Shown: positions 36,936 through 45,588 of the stretch, piece by piece
How positions within the stretch are numbered: the first letter of the stretch is position 1
Layout of the letters: each line of letters starts with the position of its first letter
Assembly (NCBI GenBank): GCA_964249755.1
Contig: CAXUDB010000003.1
Span: 372,001-436,000 of the forward strand
Direction: 5' to 3'
Source: Ilyomonas sp964249755
GTDB lineage: Bacteria > Bacteroidota > Bacteroidia > Chitinophagales > Chitinophagaceae
Length of the DNA stretch: 64,000 nt
Notes under the pieces: generated by a model
Told to the model about the DNA's origin: nothing
The model's database searches: none
Seen by the model: only the letters and a program-made list of their open reading frames with translations
Made by a program: the position numbers and the translations under genes

Positions 36936-37586
36936 ATGAGTTATTATGGCTGGAGCATCGTGCTGAACCATTCCATTGTGCTGGCGGCTATTGCCGGCAT
37001 TGTGCGGGTAAAGTACATCCTGAAGCGGTACCTGCCTTTCCTCCTTTTTGTATGGCTTGCCCTGGTTAACGAAACGGTGAGCGTATGGCTGGTGGAACAG
37101 CACCAATCGAACGACATCAATTCTAACATTTATGTATTGTGCGAATACCTGATCCTGCTCTACCAGTTCTACAAATGGGGAGGCTGCCCTGCAAAGAAGC
37201 TCTCTTTCTTTGCAGGGTTTGGTATCGCTGTATGGATAACAGATAACTTTATCCTGCACTCTATTGCCGAAAATAATTCCCTTTTCAGAAGCGTATATGC
37301 ACTCATCCTTCTCTTTTTCAGCATTGACCGGATGAACAGCGTGATTGTATTCCAGAACCGCAACCTTCTACTCAATACCGTTTTCTTAGTTTCTGCTTCG
37401 TTTTTACTGTATTATGGTTGTAAATTGTTTGTAGAAATCTTTCACCTGTACCATGTGAATTTCAGCAACCTTTTTTACACCTATGTATGGCTAACCCTCT
37501 CTGTGATTAACTGTATCGCCAATATTGTTTACGCAATCGCCATCTTATGCATACCGACGAGACAAGAGCTTATATTGCATTACTGA
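36936..37586 (+). CDS. Multi-pass membrane protein before sensor kinase
   Basis: 216 residues with six or more hydrophobic segments (VLAAIAGIVRV, FLLFVWLALVNETVS, YALILLFFSID). No family is recognised. It starts 3 bases after the 113-aa gene and overlaps the kinase gene by 40 bases, so it is likely a signal-sensing partner of that kinase. Confidence 0.7.
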   Translation: MSYYGWSIVLNHSIVLAAIAGIVRVKYILKRYLPFLLFVWLALVNETVSVWLVEQHQSNDINSNIYVLCEYLILLYQFYKWGGCPAKKLSFFAGFGIAVWITDNFILHSIAENNSLFRSVYALILLFFSIDRMNSVIVFQNRNLLLNTVFLVSASFLLYYGCKLFVEIFHLYHVNFSNLFYTYVWLTLSVINCIANIVYAIAILCIPTRQELILHY

Positions 37587-38326
37587 CGGCTGGTATGACC
37601 GTTGTGCTCCTGACTATTTTCTGCGTTGTTATGATTATCCGGTATCAACAGAAAGTGGTATCGGCTTACCTGCGTTCCATAGAAAAGGAAATCCGGATTT
37701 CGGAAGCCGAGAGAAGGCAGACCGCCTCTGATGTTCATGATGAAATGAGTGCCCGCCTGTTGGGGATCAAGCTGAAGCTATCCTCTCTGCACCTCGCTGA
37801 CCCCCACCAGCACCAATTGCTACAGGAAGCTAACCAAGCCATTGACCTCCTGGCGAACCGGATGCGCGTGTTCTCACATCAAATGATGTCGCCCGTATTG
37901 GAGCGGAACCGTTTGCAAGCCGCTATTGAAGAACTGCTGATTCCCCTTCGCCAGTCGGGGCACTACCAAATCCGCTACCTGTGGGAGGCCGGCAGTGAGC
38001 CGCTGCGACAAGAGGCCGCCACGCAGCTGTACCGGATTGTACAAGAAATACTGAACAACATTGTGAAACATGCGCAGGCCAGCCAGATAGACATCTACGT
38101 TTACCGGGAACGAAAAAAGTTTTGCCTGTCTGTACTGGACAACGGAACCGGCTTTGTGACTCCTATGCCCGGCAAATACCAAGGGCTGGGCTTAGGTAAC
38201 ATCCACGCCAGGGCGGAATTTTTAAACGCAAAAGTGTACCTGACCACCGGCATTAATAAAGGAACGCAGTACCTGCTGGAAGTGCCGGAGAAAGAGGTGG
38301 AGGGAGGGGTGAATGGTGGGGGGTGA
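37547..38326 (+). CDS. Sensor histidine kinase (HisKA_3 type), single TM
   Basis: 259 residues. One membrane segment lies near the N-terminus (LLTAGMTVVLLTIFCVVMII). The phospho-His motif is ASDVHDEMSARLLGIKLKL (about residues 62-80), typical of NarL/LuxR-linked kinases. The ATPase domain shows EILNNIVKHAQASQIDI, LDNGTGF and GLGLGNIHARAEFL. It has no periplasmic domain, so it may read the membrane protein encoded just upstream. The likely response regulator is the convergent gene at 38642-39361. Confidence 0.9.
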   Translation: MHTDETRAYIALLTAGMTVVLLTIFCVVMIIRYQQKVVSAYLRSIEKEIRISEAERRQTASDVHDEMSARLLGIKLKLSSLHLADPHQHQLLQEANQAIDLLANRMRVFSHQMMSPVLERNRLQAAIEELLIPLRQSGHYQIRYLWEAGSEPLRQEAATQLYRIVQEILNNIVKHAQASQIDIYVYRERKKFCLSVLDNGTGFVTPMPGKYQGLGLGNIHARAEFLNAKVYLTTGINKGTQYLLEVPEKEVEGGVNGGG

Positions 38327-38600
38327 AAGGTGGGGAGTGCCGGGAAGTTTGGGAGACGGAAAGACGGGGAAGAGTCGTTACCAGTGAGAGGTGAGGAGTG
38401 AGTAGTGAGTAGTGAGGAGTCGGGGTGAGTGACAGATGATGGTTGATAGTTGGTGGAGAGGAGATGTATGATGTTAGAGGTAGGATGCAGGGAGGTGAGT
38501 AGTGAGAGTTAGGAAAGTCGGGAAGTCTGAGAGACGGAAAGACAGGGAGAATGATGAATGGTGAATTGGCTGATGGTGGTTAATAGTAAAAAGTGAGTTG
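38327..38600. repeat. G/A-rich degenerate repeat tract
   Basis: The plus strand is almost purine-only, with units such as GTGAGTAGTGAG and GTCGGGAAGTCTGAGAGACGG. It ends in TGATAAGATACTA, also present after the tract near 31100. It separates the kinase and the convergent regulator; no gene is seen in this stretch. Confidence 0.75.
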
Positions 38601-38641
38601 TACTGATAAGATACTATAGTAACCTACAGCTCTTATCTATG

Positions 38642-39361
38642 CTAAAACCGGTAGGGGAGTTTGTAGATGCCGCTGGCAATGGCATACAGAATGATGCCTG
38701 CCGTGGTGTGGGTTCCTATTTTCTCTTTAATCCTTTCTTTGTGACCTTCTACGGTACGGCTGCTGATAAAAAGTACTTCGCCGATTTCCCTGCTTGATTT
38801 TTCTTCGCATACCAGCTTTATGATACTGATTTCCCTGTCGGTCAACGACGGCTTATCGCAGTCTTCGCTGCCCATACGCGCCGCAGTGATGTGGTTTAGC
38901 TTCGTAGCCGAGGAGGCGCAATAATAGGGCTGAAAGCGATACGCGGACTCAATGGCCTTCCTGATTTCGGACCGGCTGGCAGTCTTTACCAAAAAACCAA
39001 TGGCACCTGCCCGAACCGCATCCAGAATCAGTTGCTCCTCATCGTATTGCGACAACAGAATACACCTTGTCAGGTGATTCATCCTCTTCATTTCCTGTAG
39101 AGCTGCAATGCCATCCATTTCGGGCATTCTCATATCTGTGAGTATTACATCGGGCCTGTGATGCCTGACTACCTGCACCAACTGTCTTCCATTGCCTGCC
39201 TCGGCTACCAAATGAATGCTTTCCTCTGTATTTAATATTGCTGCCAGCCCTTCCCTGACAACAGGATGGTCGTCGGCAATTACCACGCGGATTTTATCAC
39301 TCCCGTTGGTTGGCGGTGCTTGTGCCACTGAACTGCCAGATGAAACAGATGAATAAAGCAT
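38642..39361 (-). CDS. NarL/LuxR-type response regulator
   Basis: 239 residues. The receiver domain spans about 22-145 (VIADDHPVVREGLAAIL, phospho-Asp in ILTDMRMPEMDG, LVKTAS near the end). The C-terminal LuxR HTH is LTDREISIIKLVCEEKSSRE, then ISSRTVEGHKERIKEKIG. It probably pairs with the kinase at 37547-38326 on the other strand. The N-terminal Ser-rich extension is unusual but may be non-coding if a later start is used. Confidence 0.9.
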   Translation of the reverse strand: MLYSSVSSGSSVAQAPPTNGSDKIRVVIADDHPVVREGLAAILNTEESIHLVAEAGNGRQLVQVVRHHRPDVILTDMRMPEMDGIAALQEMKRMNHLTRCILLSQYDEEQLILDAVRAGAIGFLVKTASRSEIRKAIESAYRFQPYYCASSATKLNHITAARMGSEDCDKPSLTDREISIIKLVCEEKSSREIGEVLFISSRTVEGHKERIKEKIGTHTTAGIILYAIASGIYKLPYRF

Positions 39362-39690
39362 GGGAATAAGTTTGTGTTTTGGAATTATCTAATGTAGAAC
39401 ATTTTAATCGATATTATAGTAACGGCTGCTTAAAAAATTAAGATAATCTGTCGCTTTGCTTTTTGAATTTAAAGATGCCTGCTTGTTATTGCTATTATAA
39501 TTATACCCTTAACTCATACTCTTTTTTTGCTAATCTTTTTTGTGGAAAATCGTGTTTCGGACCCCTGAGAGTCCCCACCCCGTAAACAGGTATTTTTACC
39601 ATCAAAATAGAGTAATATTACTTAACCCTATGCCAGTATTAACAAGCTAATTTTGCTTACCTTATTTTTTGCAACCAAGCTACTCCAGAT
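39362..39690. other. Divergent control region
   Basis: About 330 bases between the response regulator and the 397-aa gene. It holds the GTAATATTAC palindrome (39612-39621) and otherwise AT-rich DNA with no reading frame of note. Confidence 0.4.
39612..39621. promoter_or_regulatory. GTAATATTAC palindrome, copy 2 (possible operator)
   Basis: Sits about 70 bases before the 397-aa gene. It shares AGTAATATTAC and a nearby CCCTAT with copy 1 at 36506-36515. A shared regulator, perhaps the AraC or LuxR protein of this cluster, is possible. Confidence 0.4.
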
Positions 39691-40884
39691 ATGCAATATC
39701 CATTATCATCAGTACACGTACTGATTTATGAAACGATCCATCCTAACCTTCTATTACGACAACCCGAATTCTTACAGGTTGAACCTGATGCCTGGCATCC
39801 AGCCACGCAACAGGTGAAAGCGCTACGACTCTGCCTGATGGACCAACTGGTATCTGCTAATGGTACTGATGCCCTAAAGGTAGCCGTACATTCGTGCCAG
39901 GCCGGCTGTACGAGCCTTATCAACCGATTGAGTTATTACATCACCCTGACCGAGCAGATCTGTACCCAGAAGAAAAAGATAACCTTTCTACAGAAACAGT
40001 ATGGGGAGTTGCAAAGGATTTTGGTTAGTCACCTCCTCTATTTACAAACCCATTTTACTTCTTATTTTGATCTGCGGCAGCCAGTGCCCGCCGTTGTATG
40101 GATGCCCAAACAACAAGAATGGCTATTGCAGTTAGGTGCGCTGAAAGAAGAATGGCTGTATCAACAATGCGATCCTTATTTAGCCTTTTTTATATTTACC
40201 GCGATCCAGAACCGGATTGCAAAAGAACCCTACCCCACTTACCAGCAATACCATTACCTGCAAATGCTGCTGACCGAGATGGAAACAGAGATTGGTGCCT
40301 CTGCCACCCCACCGGCTACCGAGCGGCTTTTGAACCTGCTGATCCGGAATAATTTTAACCATCCGCAGGTGACCCATTACTATCTTCAGCAAGTTCAGCA
40401 ACAAATACCGGAAGATGCCAGCCTGCAGGAAAAGGCTGACTGTATTGCTATGCACTTGAAAGCCTGCCAGCAATTGTATTGTTCTGAGGACAGGTGGTTT
40501 TTGCAATATCCCTCCCTGACAGAAAGTATCTGCCGAGCCATTAAACAGGAACTTCTTTTCTGCTACCGCAAATTGAAATTGGCAACCTTACCAACCGGAC
40601 AAACGGTTTCCGTTTCTTCTTCCAACCAGCCGCTACCGGTTGTTACTGCTTTGTCTGTGGGGCAACTGGCTGTTATGGTGCGTTTGCTGGTTGAATGCCG
40701 CATTATAGAATGTAATAACCACAGTGAGTTGATGAAACGCTTGGCCAATCATATCTCTACCACCAAGGCAGCCAAGATCTCTGCCGAGAGCCTGCGCATT
40801 AAGTATTATGCACCGGATACCGCAGCCATCAATATTTCCAATGAGTATCTTCATAAAATGCTGAATATGCTTAAGAAATTGTGA
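39691..40884 (+). CDS. 397-aa helical protein, weakly RteC-like
   Basis: Mostly helical with many Gln/Tyr. The C-terminal portion (LANHISTTKAAKISAESLRI) vaguely recalls RteC-type regulators of Bacteroidota mobile elements, but the match is weak and I would not name it. No signal peptide. The promoter region holds the GTAATATTAC site. It is followed by a G/A-rich tract. Confidence 0.6.
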   Translation: MQYPLSSVHVLIYETIHPNLLLRQPEFLQVEPDAWHPATQQVKALRLCLMDQLVSANGTDALKVAVHSCQAGCTSLINRLSYYITLTEQICTQKKKITFLQKQYGELQRILVSHLLYLQTHFTSYFDLRQPVPAVVWMPKQQEWLLQLGALKEEWLYQQCDPYLAFFIFTAIQNRIAKEPYPTYQQYHYLQMLLTEMETEIGASATPPATERLLNLLIRNNFNHPQVTHYYLQQVQQQIPEDASLQEKADCIAMHLKACQQLYCSEDRWFLQYPSLTESICRAIKQELLFCYRKLKLATLPTGQTVSVSSSNQPLPVVTALSVGQLAVMVRLLVECRIIECNNHSELMKRLANHISTTKAAKISAESLRIKYYAPDTAAINISNEYLHKMLNMLKKL

Positions 40885-41050
40885 GAAGGGAGGCGAGAGA
40901 GGGGGAGAGGTGAGTGGTGAGAGGTGAGAAGTAAGAGGTGAAAGGTAAATGGCGAAAGGGGAGAGGTAAATGGCGAAAGGGGAGAGGTGAAAGGTGAGTG
41001 GTGAGAGGTGAAAGGTGAGTGGTGAGAGGTGGGGGTAAAAGGTATGGGGT
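40885..41050. repeat. GTGAGAGGTGA-type repeat tract
   Basis: Near-perfect G/A-rich repeats such as GGTGAGTGGTGAGAGGTGA and GGTAAATGGCGAAAGGGGA. The minus-strand frame (repeated SPLTFHL) is a chance product. Confidence 0.8.
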
Positions 41051-41115
41051 GGGAAGAGCAATAATGGCTGGCGGTTGACCTCGATTGAAAAAAGAAAAAC
41101 ATGGTTGATTCTGTG

Positions 41116-41144
41116 AAAAAGGGCTGATTGTTTCAGCCTTTTTT
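41116..41144 (+). terminator. Intrinsic terminator after the 397-aa gene and repeat
   Basis: GGCTGA (41122-41127) and TCAGCC (41133-41138) with flanking A and T runs, ending TTTTTT. Confidence 0.65.
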
Positions 41145-41238
41145 GTTTTACTATCTCAGATCGCTTATTGATTCACCTTATTTGTTTTACCCTTTTCCTA
41201 TTTTGTTATTATTTTCTAACCCTCTTATAATCAACTCC

Positions 41239-41266
41239 GTAACAGGGGTACTGTTACCCCTGTTAC
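41239..41266. promoter_or_regulatory. 12-bp inverted repeat upstream of 41.4-kb gene
   Basis: GTAACAGGGGTA, 4-base loop CTGT, TACCCCTGTTAC. It lies 105 bases upstream of the 252-aa gene. Possible operator or RNA element; the rest of 41051-41370 holds nothing further. Confidence 0.45.
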
Positions 41267-41370
41267 TGTTCTTCCCTCTCTCCTCATTCTAAGTTTGTAT
41301 CGCAAAAGCAATCAACGCGTGGGTTGGTTTTGCAAATTCAAAAACATTTTAAAATTTAAACAACTTAGTT

Positions 41371-42129
41371 ATGGCAAAACAAAAAGGCGTACTGCCTATT
41401 CAAGGAACCATTGGTAATCTTACTTTCTTTAAGTCGAAAGACGGTTACATGGTGAAGAACAAAAGTTCTATTTCAGCGGAGCGTATTGCTACCGATCCTG
41501 CTTTCGAGCGCACCCGAGAGAACAATTATGAATTCAGCCGGGCAGGGAAAGGAGCGAAAGTAGTGCGTGTAGCTCTGCGGAATTCTATTTCGAAAACCAA
41601 AGATGGCAGGATGGTAAGCCGCCTGACTACCCAGATGCTGCTGGTGGTGCAAGCTGATGTAACCTCTGACAGAGGGCAACGGAATGTAATTGATGGCGAG
41701 TCCGGTTTGTTACAGGGTTTTGAGTTTAATGGTAATGCGAAACTGTCCTCAACCTTATTTATGCCTTTCGCGGTTGCTTTTGACCGAAAGGATGGGGCAG
41801 CAGTGATTTCGGTACCTGAATTCAACCCTTTAAGCATGGTGGTTGCACCGGCCGGGTCTACCCATTTTCAACTGTTTGCCGGTATTGCTTCTGTTGACTT
41901 CGAAAAGGAAACGTTTGATGCAGGGTCTGCTTTGTCGGGTGAATTGCCTTACAACAATAGCCTAACAAAAGCCATCACTTTAACTGCCTCTGTACCTGCC
42001 GACAGCACACATCCTGTGATTATTGTTCTGGGAATCGAATTCATGCAACAAGTAAACGGGAAGTTTTACTCTTTGAAGAATGGTGCGTTCAATGCCTGCT
42101 CTATTGTAAAAGTGGATAGCCCGGTGTAG
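41371..42129 (+). CDS. Bacteroidota-specific protein (DUF6266-like)
   Basis: 252 residues. The N-terminus (MAKQKGVLPIQGTIGNLTFF) is strongly conserved in Bacteroidota proteins of this kind, as I recall. The body is beta-rich, with the last part VIIVLGIEFMQQVNGKFYSL. No signal peptide and no enzymatic motif. Function unknown. The leader is long (105 bases after an inverted repeat). Confidence 0.7.
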   Translation: MAKQKGVLPIQGTIGNLTFFKSKDGYMVKNKSSISAERIATDPAFERTRENNYEFSRAGKGAKVVRVALRNSISKTKDGRMVSRLTTQMLLVVQADVTSDRGQRNVIDGESGLLQGFEFNGNAKLSSTLFMPFAVAFDRKDGAAVISVPEFNPLSMVVAPAGSTHFQLFAGIASVDFEKETFDAGSALSGELPYNNSLTKAITLTASVPADSTHPVIIVLGIEFMQQVNGKFYSLKNGAFNACSIVKVDSPV

Positions 42130-42165
42130 AGAGGTGAAAGGTGAGTAGTGAGAAGTGAAAAAGCA
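42126..42165. repeat. Short G/A-rich repeat tract
   Basis: GAGGTGAAAGGTGAGTAGTG and similar, immediately after the DUF6266-like stop. Same family as the tracts at 38.3 and 40.9 kb. Confidence 0.65.
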
Positions 42166-42198
42166 AACATTAAAAAAGTAAAAAGGAGGTAAGCGCGT

Positions 42199-42390
42199 AT
42201 GCACACAGATACATTGAATCATCCAGGTACGATTACCGGAACCATTACGGGATATTTAGCGGGTATGTACCAGACTTTGCAAGGTGACACGCTGCTGCAT
42301 AGTGTGCTGACTTCTGCACTGACAGCAGCGGTCAGTTGCCTTGTATCGACCAGTATCCAATTGTGGATGAGAAAGAAGAAAAAGGGTTAG
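42199..42390 (+). CDS. 63-aa small membrane protein
   Basis: One hydrophobic segment (LLHSVLTSALTAAVSCLV) with a basic tail (MRKKKKG), as in phage-holin-like or small accessory membrane proteins. It lies 70 bases after the DUF6266-like gene. No family is recognised. Confidence 0.55.
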   Translation: MHTDTLNHPGTITGTITGYLAGMYQTLQGDTLLHSVLTSALTAAVSCLVSTSIQLWMRKKKKG

Positions 42391-42401
42391 TTTTCAAAAC
42401 G

Positions 42402-42430
42402 AAAAGCCTCCATTACGGGGGCTTTTTCTT
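42402..42430 (+). terminator. Intrinsic terminator
   Basis: AAAAGCC (42402-42408) and GGCTTTT (42420-42426) followed by T-rich DNA, directly after the 63-aa gene. It ends the 28-42 kb region. Confidence 0.75.
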
Positions 42431-42632
42431 TGACCTTACTTTTGTAGCATCATTGAATTCCTATCAATTCCTACACTTAGCAGGACCTCTGTTTGCCCTT
42501 TATACCGGAAGCAAGAGGATAAGGGTAAGCAGACGTTGCTTACGGGCAGCAGAAAACCAAAGAATACCTGAACTGCTATAAACGGGCAGTGCTATGGCGC
42601 CAATATAAGTTGACTACCTAAAATTCTGCTAA

Positions 42633-42680
42633 TGAACAATTAAATTATTTTAATCCGAATTAAAATAATTTAATTGTTCA
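42633..42680. repeat. 22-bp perfect AT-rich inverted repeat
   Basis: TGAACAATTAAATTATTTTAAT read as 22 bases (42633-42654), loop CCGA, exact complement (42659-42680). No gene ends here: the nearest stop is 240 bases to the left and the next start 138 to the right. The flanking 42431-42817 has no other feature apart from a TACTTTTG box at 42437-42444. Confidence 0.8.
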
Positions 42681-42817
42681 ACCCATAGGGATTTGTAATT
42701 TTATCCCACGGAAATAGTTACTGCTATCTTCTGTACTATTAACGAAAGCTGATCAATAAGCTAAAGATTGCGCCAAACAGGAAACTAATATCACGATAAC
42801 TAAAACTATTGTTATTT

Positions 42818-43144
42818 ATGACGTTTACGCCGGGTACAAAAATTTATGTGCGTTACTCAACGGACATCACGAGGGCATTTACGGAATGCCTCACCATCAG
42901 CAAGTACAAGAATAACTTGCTTTATTTTAAAGAGAAAACCGCTTACTATGCGGTAGAATGCCATGCTGCCTCTTTCTATGGCTTCAGTTATAACTTCGCC
43001 GGCAACATAATTGTAGCGAGGCATAAATGGCAGATTCCTTTTGCCTCAGTTGCTGAGAAACTGAAATTTATAGTGCCGGCAAAGCCTGCTAAGTCAACAT
43101 CGCAGCCTGCCATAAAAATGAGGATGTCTGCCGAAGCTTCATAA
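42818..43144 (+). CDS. 108-aa unknown protein
   Basis: Start taken at the ATG 42818 (a TTG at 42809 is in frame). Beta-rich, no signal peptide, with a Lys/Pro/Ala tail (FIVPAKPAKSTSQPAIKM). It ends before a strong terminator. I do not recognise it. Confidence 0.55.
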   Translation: MTFTPGTKIYVRYSTDITRAFTECLTISKYKNNLLYFKEKTAYYAVECHAASFYGFSYNFAGNIIVARHKWQIPFASVAEKLKFIVPAKPAKSTSQPAIKMRMSAEAS

Positions 43145-43164
43145 ATCGTCGTTTTTTATTTTAT

Positions 43165-43206
43165 ACAGAAAAGCCATCCTGCGTTAGCGCGGGATGGCTT
43201 TTCTGT
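43165..43206 (+). terminator. Strong intrinsic terminator
   Basis: 19-bp stem with one G-T pair: ACAGAAAAGCCATCCTGCG (43165-43183), loop TTAG, and its complement to 43206. The flanks contain A/T runs, so it can serve both directions between the 108-aa gene and the converging gene. Confidence 0.85.
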
Positions 43207-43227
43207 TGAGCTATTTCTGACTTAACC

Positions 43228-43647
43228 TTAAGGCTGAGCAGTGTGCATTTTTACAATATTGTCCACTACATACCGGCTGTAGCCACGCCAGGGCAATGTG
43301 TGTTTATACTCTTTATAGTGCAGGTCGTAATAGTTGCCGCTGTTATTCATTAATACCGTGGCAATACTATCATCGGCAATGGAAAATTCAAATTCATAAG
43401 ACTGAACAGAGCCGGGCGTTTGAGAACGGATGCCGCTTTGAATCAATTTTCCCTCATAAGTCTTAAACACGTTGCCTTTCTTTACCACATAGTTCAGTTG
43501 GCCCGACTTTACGCCTTCGCCAAACACATAAAGATAACTCCACCAGAAAATGAAAAAACCAATCAAAAGAATGAGCAGCAAAGTAATTGTGATAATTCTT
43601 TTAAATGGAGACTTGCGTGGCGCTGTGTTGTAAGTGGCGGATGACAT
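43228..43647 (-). CDS. Single-pass membrane protein, unknown
   Basis: 139 residues. One membrane helix (about 19-44, ITLLLILLIGFFIFWW) with a short cytoplasmic head and a beta-rich C-terminal domain outside (GQLNYVVKKGNVFKTYEGKL). A conserved-hypothetical type common in Chitinophagaceae; no domain name can be supported. Confidence 0.6.
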   Translation of the reverse strand: MSSATYNTAPRKSPFKRIITITLLLILLIGFFIFWWSYLYVFGEGVKSGQLNYVVKKGNVFKTYEGKLIQSGIRSQTPGSVQSYEFEFSIADDSIATVLMNNSGNYYDLHYKEYKHTLPWRGYSRYVVDNIVKMHTAQP

Positions 43648-43850
43648 GATATGGTGTGGTTTAATGACAACAAAACTAAGTGCAGACTATAACTTTTTTC
43701 GAGGTAAGCTGAAACAAGTTTGCGACCAGAAAATAAAATCGCCCTGCTTAAAAGAGACAGCAACACATGCCGGTCTGCCAATGGCATAATATTTATACTG
43801 GATGAGAGAGTTATAAGAAAACAAAATTCATTTACACAAAAGCACATTCT

Positions 43851-44216
43851 ATGAAACAATTACCATTTAAAACTTTTATGATGGCGGTGGCTTTGTATGC
43901 AGGCATCTCGCTTACAGCCTGCAAAAGCAAAAGCGACAGCAATACCACCAACGCCGATACGGCCACTATGATGGAGCCACAGCAGGATAATGCAACCGTA
44001 AAGCCCGATACAGCGCCGGTTACTATATCGCCCGATGATTCGCTGAACACGATGGCAAAAGATGCCGTAAAAGACTATCCCGGCGTAACGGCAACTGTAA
44101 ATAATGGAGAAGTAACGCTGACCGGCGACATTACGCGTGCTAAGTTGCCGAAGCTGATGATGGCTGTACAAGCCACGCATCCGAAAAAAGTAAATAACAA
44201 TCTTACCGTTAAATAA
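43851..44216 (+). CDS. BON-domain lipoprotein
   Basis: 121 residues. The signal peptide ends LTAC (lipobox). The C-terminal BON domain reads AKDAVKDYPGVTATVNNGEV and TLTGDITRAKLP. BON domains bind membranes or phospholipids and often protect the envelope in stress. It is followed after 8 bases by a partner with a similar N-terminal region, so both are in one operon. Confidence 0.82.
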   Translation: MKQLPFKTFMMAVALYAGISLTACKSKSDSNTTNADTATMMEPQQDNATVKPDTAPVTISPDDSLNTMAKDAVKDYPGVTATVNNGEVTLTGDITRAKLPKLMMAVQATHPKKVNNNLTVK

Positions 44217-44224
44217 AGCATACC

Positions 44225-44656
44225 ATGGAAACACAAAACACTTCTTTACAAGATAAATACAAAGAGCTGATAACAGCCGCCCAAACCGCCGGTGTAAGCA
44301 ACCTGCAGGTGCGCCAGCAGGGCAATGTATTGTACATTGATGGAACGGCACCGAGCGGCGAAGTGAAAGACAACCTCTGGAATATCTACAACAAGATAGA
44401 TCCTGACTTCCGCGCGGGCGACCTGATACTAAACATAGACGCATCAGCCGCCGCAGGGCAGAAGGCTACGGTAACCACGCAATCTTCTAACCTGAACATC
44501 CGCAAAGGACCGGGCACCGACCAGCCGATTGTAGGCAAGGCTGCCCATAACGAAGTGATAACGGTTATCAGCAAAGCCAATGACCAATGGAGTTTAATTC
44601 GCACCGATAACGGCGAGGAAGGTTATGTATACACACAGTATATTACCAAAGTGTAA
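44225..44656 (+). CDS. BON-like plus SH3b-domain protein
   Basis: 143 residues. The N-terminal half is BON-like (LQVRQQGNVLYIDGTAPSGE). The C-terminal half is a bacterial SH3 (SH3b) domain (NLNIRKGPGTDQPIVGKAA, then NGEEGYVYTQYITKV). No signal peptide is seen, so its location is uncertain. It is co-transcribed with the BON lipoprotein and ends in a strong terminator. Confidence 0.78.
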   Translation: METQNTSLQDKYKELITAAQTAGVSNLQVRQQGNVLYIDGTAPSGEVKDNLWNIYNKIDPDFRAGDLILNIDASAAAGQKATVTTQSSNLNIRKGPGTDQPIVGKAAHNEVITVISKANDQWSLIRTDNGEEGYVYTQYITKV

Positions 44657-44686
44657 ACCGTAGTAGAACGATTATAAATTATGAAT

Positions 44687-44723
44687 AAAAAAGTCACCAC
44701 GCCAAAGGCGTGGTGACTTTTTT
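44687..44723. terminator. Bidirectional intrinsic terminator
   Basis: AAAAAAGTCACCACGCC, AAA loop, GGCGTGGTGACTTTTTT: a 17-bp perfect stem with U-tract, between the SH3b gene and the converging SDR. Confidence 0.9.
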
Positions 44724-44753
44724 ATTAGATAGATAACCTGCAAATCATTGTAC

Positions 44754-45506
44754 TTAAAAAGACTTTCCTGCTGTTAGACCTCCGTCAATAATAATATCAG
44801 CTCCATTAATGTAGCCGCTGTTTTCGCTGCAAAGAAACAGAACCAGTTTCGCCACTTCCTCTGGCGTGCCCTGTCGCTTTGCCGGAATCTGCTGAACGAT
44901 ATAGTGGTAAGCCTTTTCATTAGCCGAAGCACCCATGGCAGTATCAGTAAAGCCGGGGGAAATAATGTTGCAGGTGATGCCGTATTCACCCCATTCAGAA
45001 GCGAGTGATTTAGTATAACCGATTAAGGCATGTTTGCTTGCCACGTATGCCGAAGACAGTGCGCCGCCCATAGAGCCATATACCGAAGCGATGTTGATAA
45101 CCCGCCCCCAGTTATTTTCTTTCATCAAAGGCAACAGTCGTTTGCAAAACCGGAAGGCAGCTTTACTATTAGTGTTGAACACCGCATCCCATTCTGCTTC
45201 TGTTATCTCATCGGTGCGTTGAAACGGTCCGCCATAGCCCGCATTGTTTACCAGTATCAGTTTTGAAAGACTGAGCGATGCTCTTTCCACAAGAAATACA
45301 TTTTCTATATCGCTTTGCTTAGTTACGTCGCAAAGGTGATAACGGCATGCTCCGCCCGCTGCAACAATCTGGTCCGCAACCATCCTCAGTTTTTCTTCAT
45401 TTCTTGCCAGCAAAATAACCGAAATGTTTTGCTGGCAAGCCAGTGCAAACGCAATGGCAGCACCAATTCCGCCACTTGCACCGGTTATGATCGCTGTTGT
45501 TGTCAT
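44754..45506 (-). CDS. Short-chain dehydrogenase/reductase
   Basis: 250 residues from the ATG at 45506; the open frame continues upstream but only from here does it match the family. Cofactor site TGASGGIGAAIA (N-terminal), NNAG (LILVNNAGYGG), catalytic S-Y-x-x-x-K (AYVASKHALIG) and the C-terminal ENSGYINGADIIIDGG are all present. It likely reduces a carbonyl with NAD(P)H; the substrate cannot be told. It is divergent from msrA. Confidence 0.92.
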   Translation of the reverse strand: MTTTAIITGASGGIGAAIAFALACQQNISVILLARNEEKLRMVADQIVAAGGACRYHLCDVTKQSDIENVFLVERASLSLSKLILVNNAGYGGPFQRTDEITEAEWDAVFNTNSKAAFRFCKRLLPLMKENNWGRVINIASVYGSMGGALSSAYVASKHALIGYTKSLASEWGEYGITCNIISPGFTDTAMGASANEKAYHYIVQQIPAKRQGTPEEVAKLVLFLCSENSGYINGADIIIDGGLTAGKSF

Positions 45507-45588
45507 GTTATAATCGTTGCTGCTTAAATAAAGAACAAAATAAAGATAAGTATCCTGCATAGCTTTGAGGAGACAAAGCTGGAAGGAC

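Noticed and set aside
40633..41102. Minus-strand ORFs with SPLTFHL repeats
   Set aside because: They are translations of the purine-rich repeat; no start signal and no family match.
43860..44444. 194-aa minus-strand ORF
   Set aside because: It is antisense to the BON and SH3b genes and has no coherent pattern.
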